This document shows, in pieces, positions 7,016-7,060 of a stretch of DNA of 7,060 nt. The DNA lies in contig JAIRZS010000158.1 of the NCBI GenBank assembly GCA_031267115.1, positions 1 to 7,060 on the forward strand, given 5' to 3'. The notes under the pieces were generated by a model. That model made no database searches, was not told the DNA's origin, and saw only the letters and a program-made list of their open reading frames with translations. The translations under genes were made by a program, and so were the position numbers. How positions within the stretch are numbered: position 1 is the first letter of the stretch; the number at the start of each line of letters is the position of its first letter. This DNA is from Treponema sp. (GTDB lineage: Bacteria; Spirochaetota; Spirochaetia; Treponematales; Breznakiellaceae).

Positions 7016-7060
7016 GAATATACCGTCTTTTCAACGGGTTCGCGTTTTGTCCGCCTAAGG

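Noticed and set aside
6876..7034. N-terminal extension of the nuclease-like protein from a TTG at 7034
   Set aside because: It has no ribosome binding site, runs through the upstream repeats and the ribosome binding site at 6943-6948, and its predicted residues do not look like the family.
1..7060. tRNA or rRNA genes, CRISPR arrays, insertion sequences, phage genes
   Set aside because: Non-coding gaps are all about 125 bases or shorter. None shows cloverleaf features, regularly spaced repeats, or transposase or integrase motifs.

Overview
The window looks like a stretch of ordinary chromosome from a Gram-negative-type bacterium, with four protein genes covering almost all of it. A spirochaete of the Treponema/Breznakiellaceae kind is my best guess. 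That rests on the style of the outer-membrane protein, on a coiled-coil plus PD-(D/E)XK protein of a type I associate with treponemes, and on middling base composition. It is an inference; no ribosomal or other phylogenetic marker is present beyond a partial gltX.

Layout. Positions 1-870 (+) hold the 3' part of gltX, encoding glutamyl-tRNA synthetase. It ends in a small cluster of tandem 15-bp palindromes at 852-890 that separates it from a convergent gene. Positions 893-1726 (-) encode a secreted protein predicted to be an outer-membrane beta-barrel. Its 79-bp AT-rich upstream gap carries an 8+8-bp inverted repeat. Positions 1806-6272 (-) encode a full-length bacterial Lhr helicase of 1,488 residues, with all superfamily 2 motifs intact and the long Lhr-type C-terminal half. 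Positions 6348-6875 (-) encode a coiled-coil protein with a PD-(D/E)XK nuclease-like core. Its natural-looking 5' end (strong ribosome binding site, ATG at 6937) is in a different frame, so the gene appears frameshifted. The last ~120 bases are its upstream region, with a direct and an inverted repeat.

How the genes relate. The three minus-strand genes run in the order nuclease-like protein, lhr, beta-barrel, with gaps of 75 and 79 bases. The first two could share a transcript. The beta-barrel gene has its own good ribosome binding site and probably its own promoter. Lhr is a DNA repair helicase, so a neighbouring PD-(D/E)XK protein is suggestive of a nucleic-acid function, but the pairing may be coincidence. 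No tRNA, rRNA, CRISPR array, insertion sequence or phage gene is visible. The points most worth a second look are the apparent frameshift in the nuclease-like gene, the palindromic repeats at the gltX terminus, and the two repeat-bearing upstream regions.
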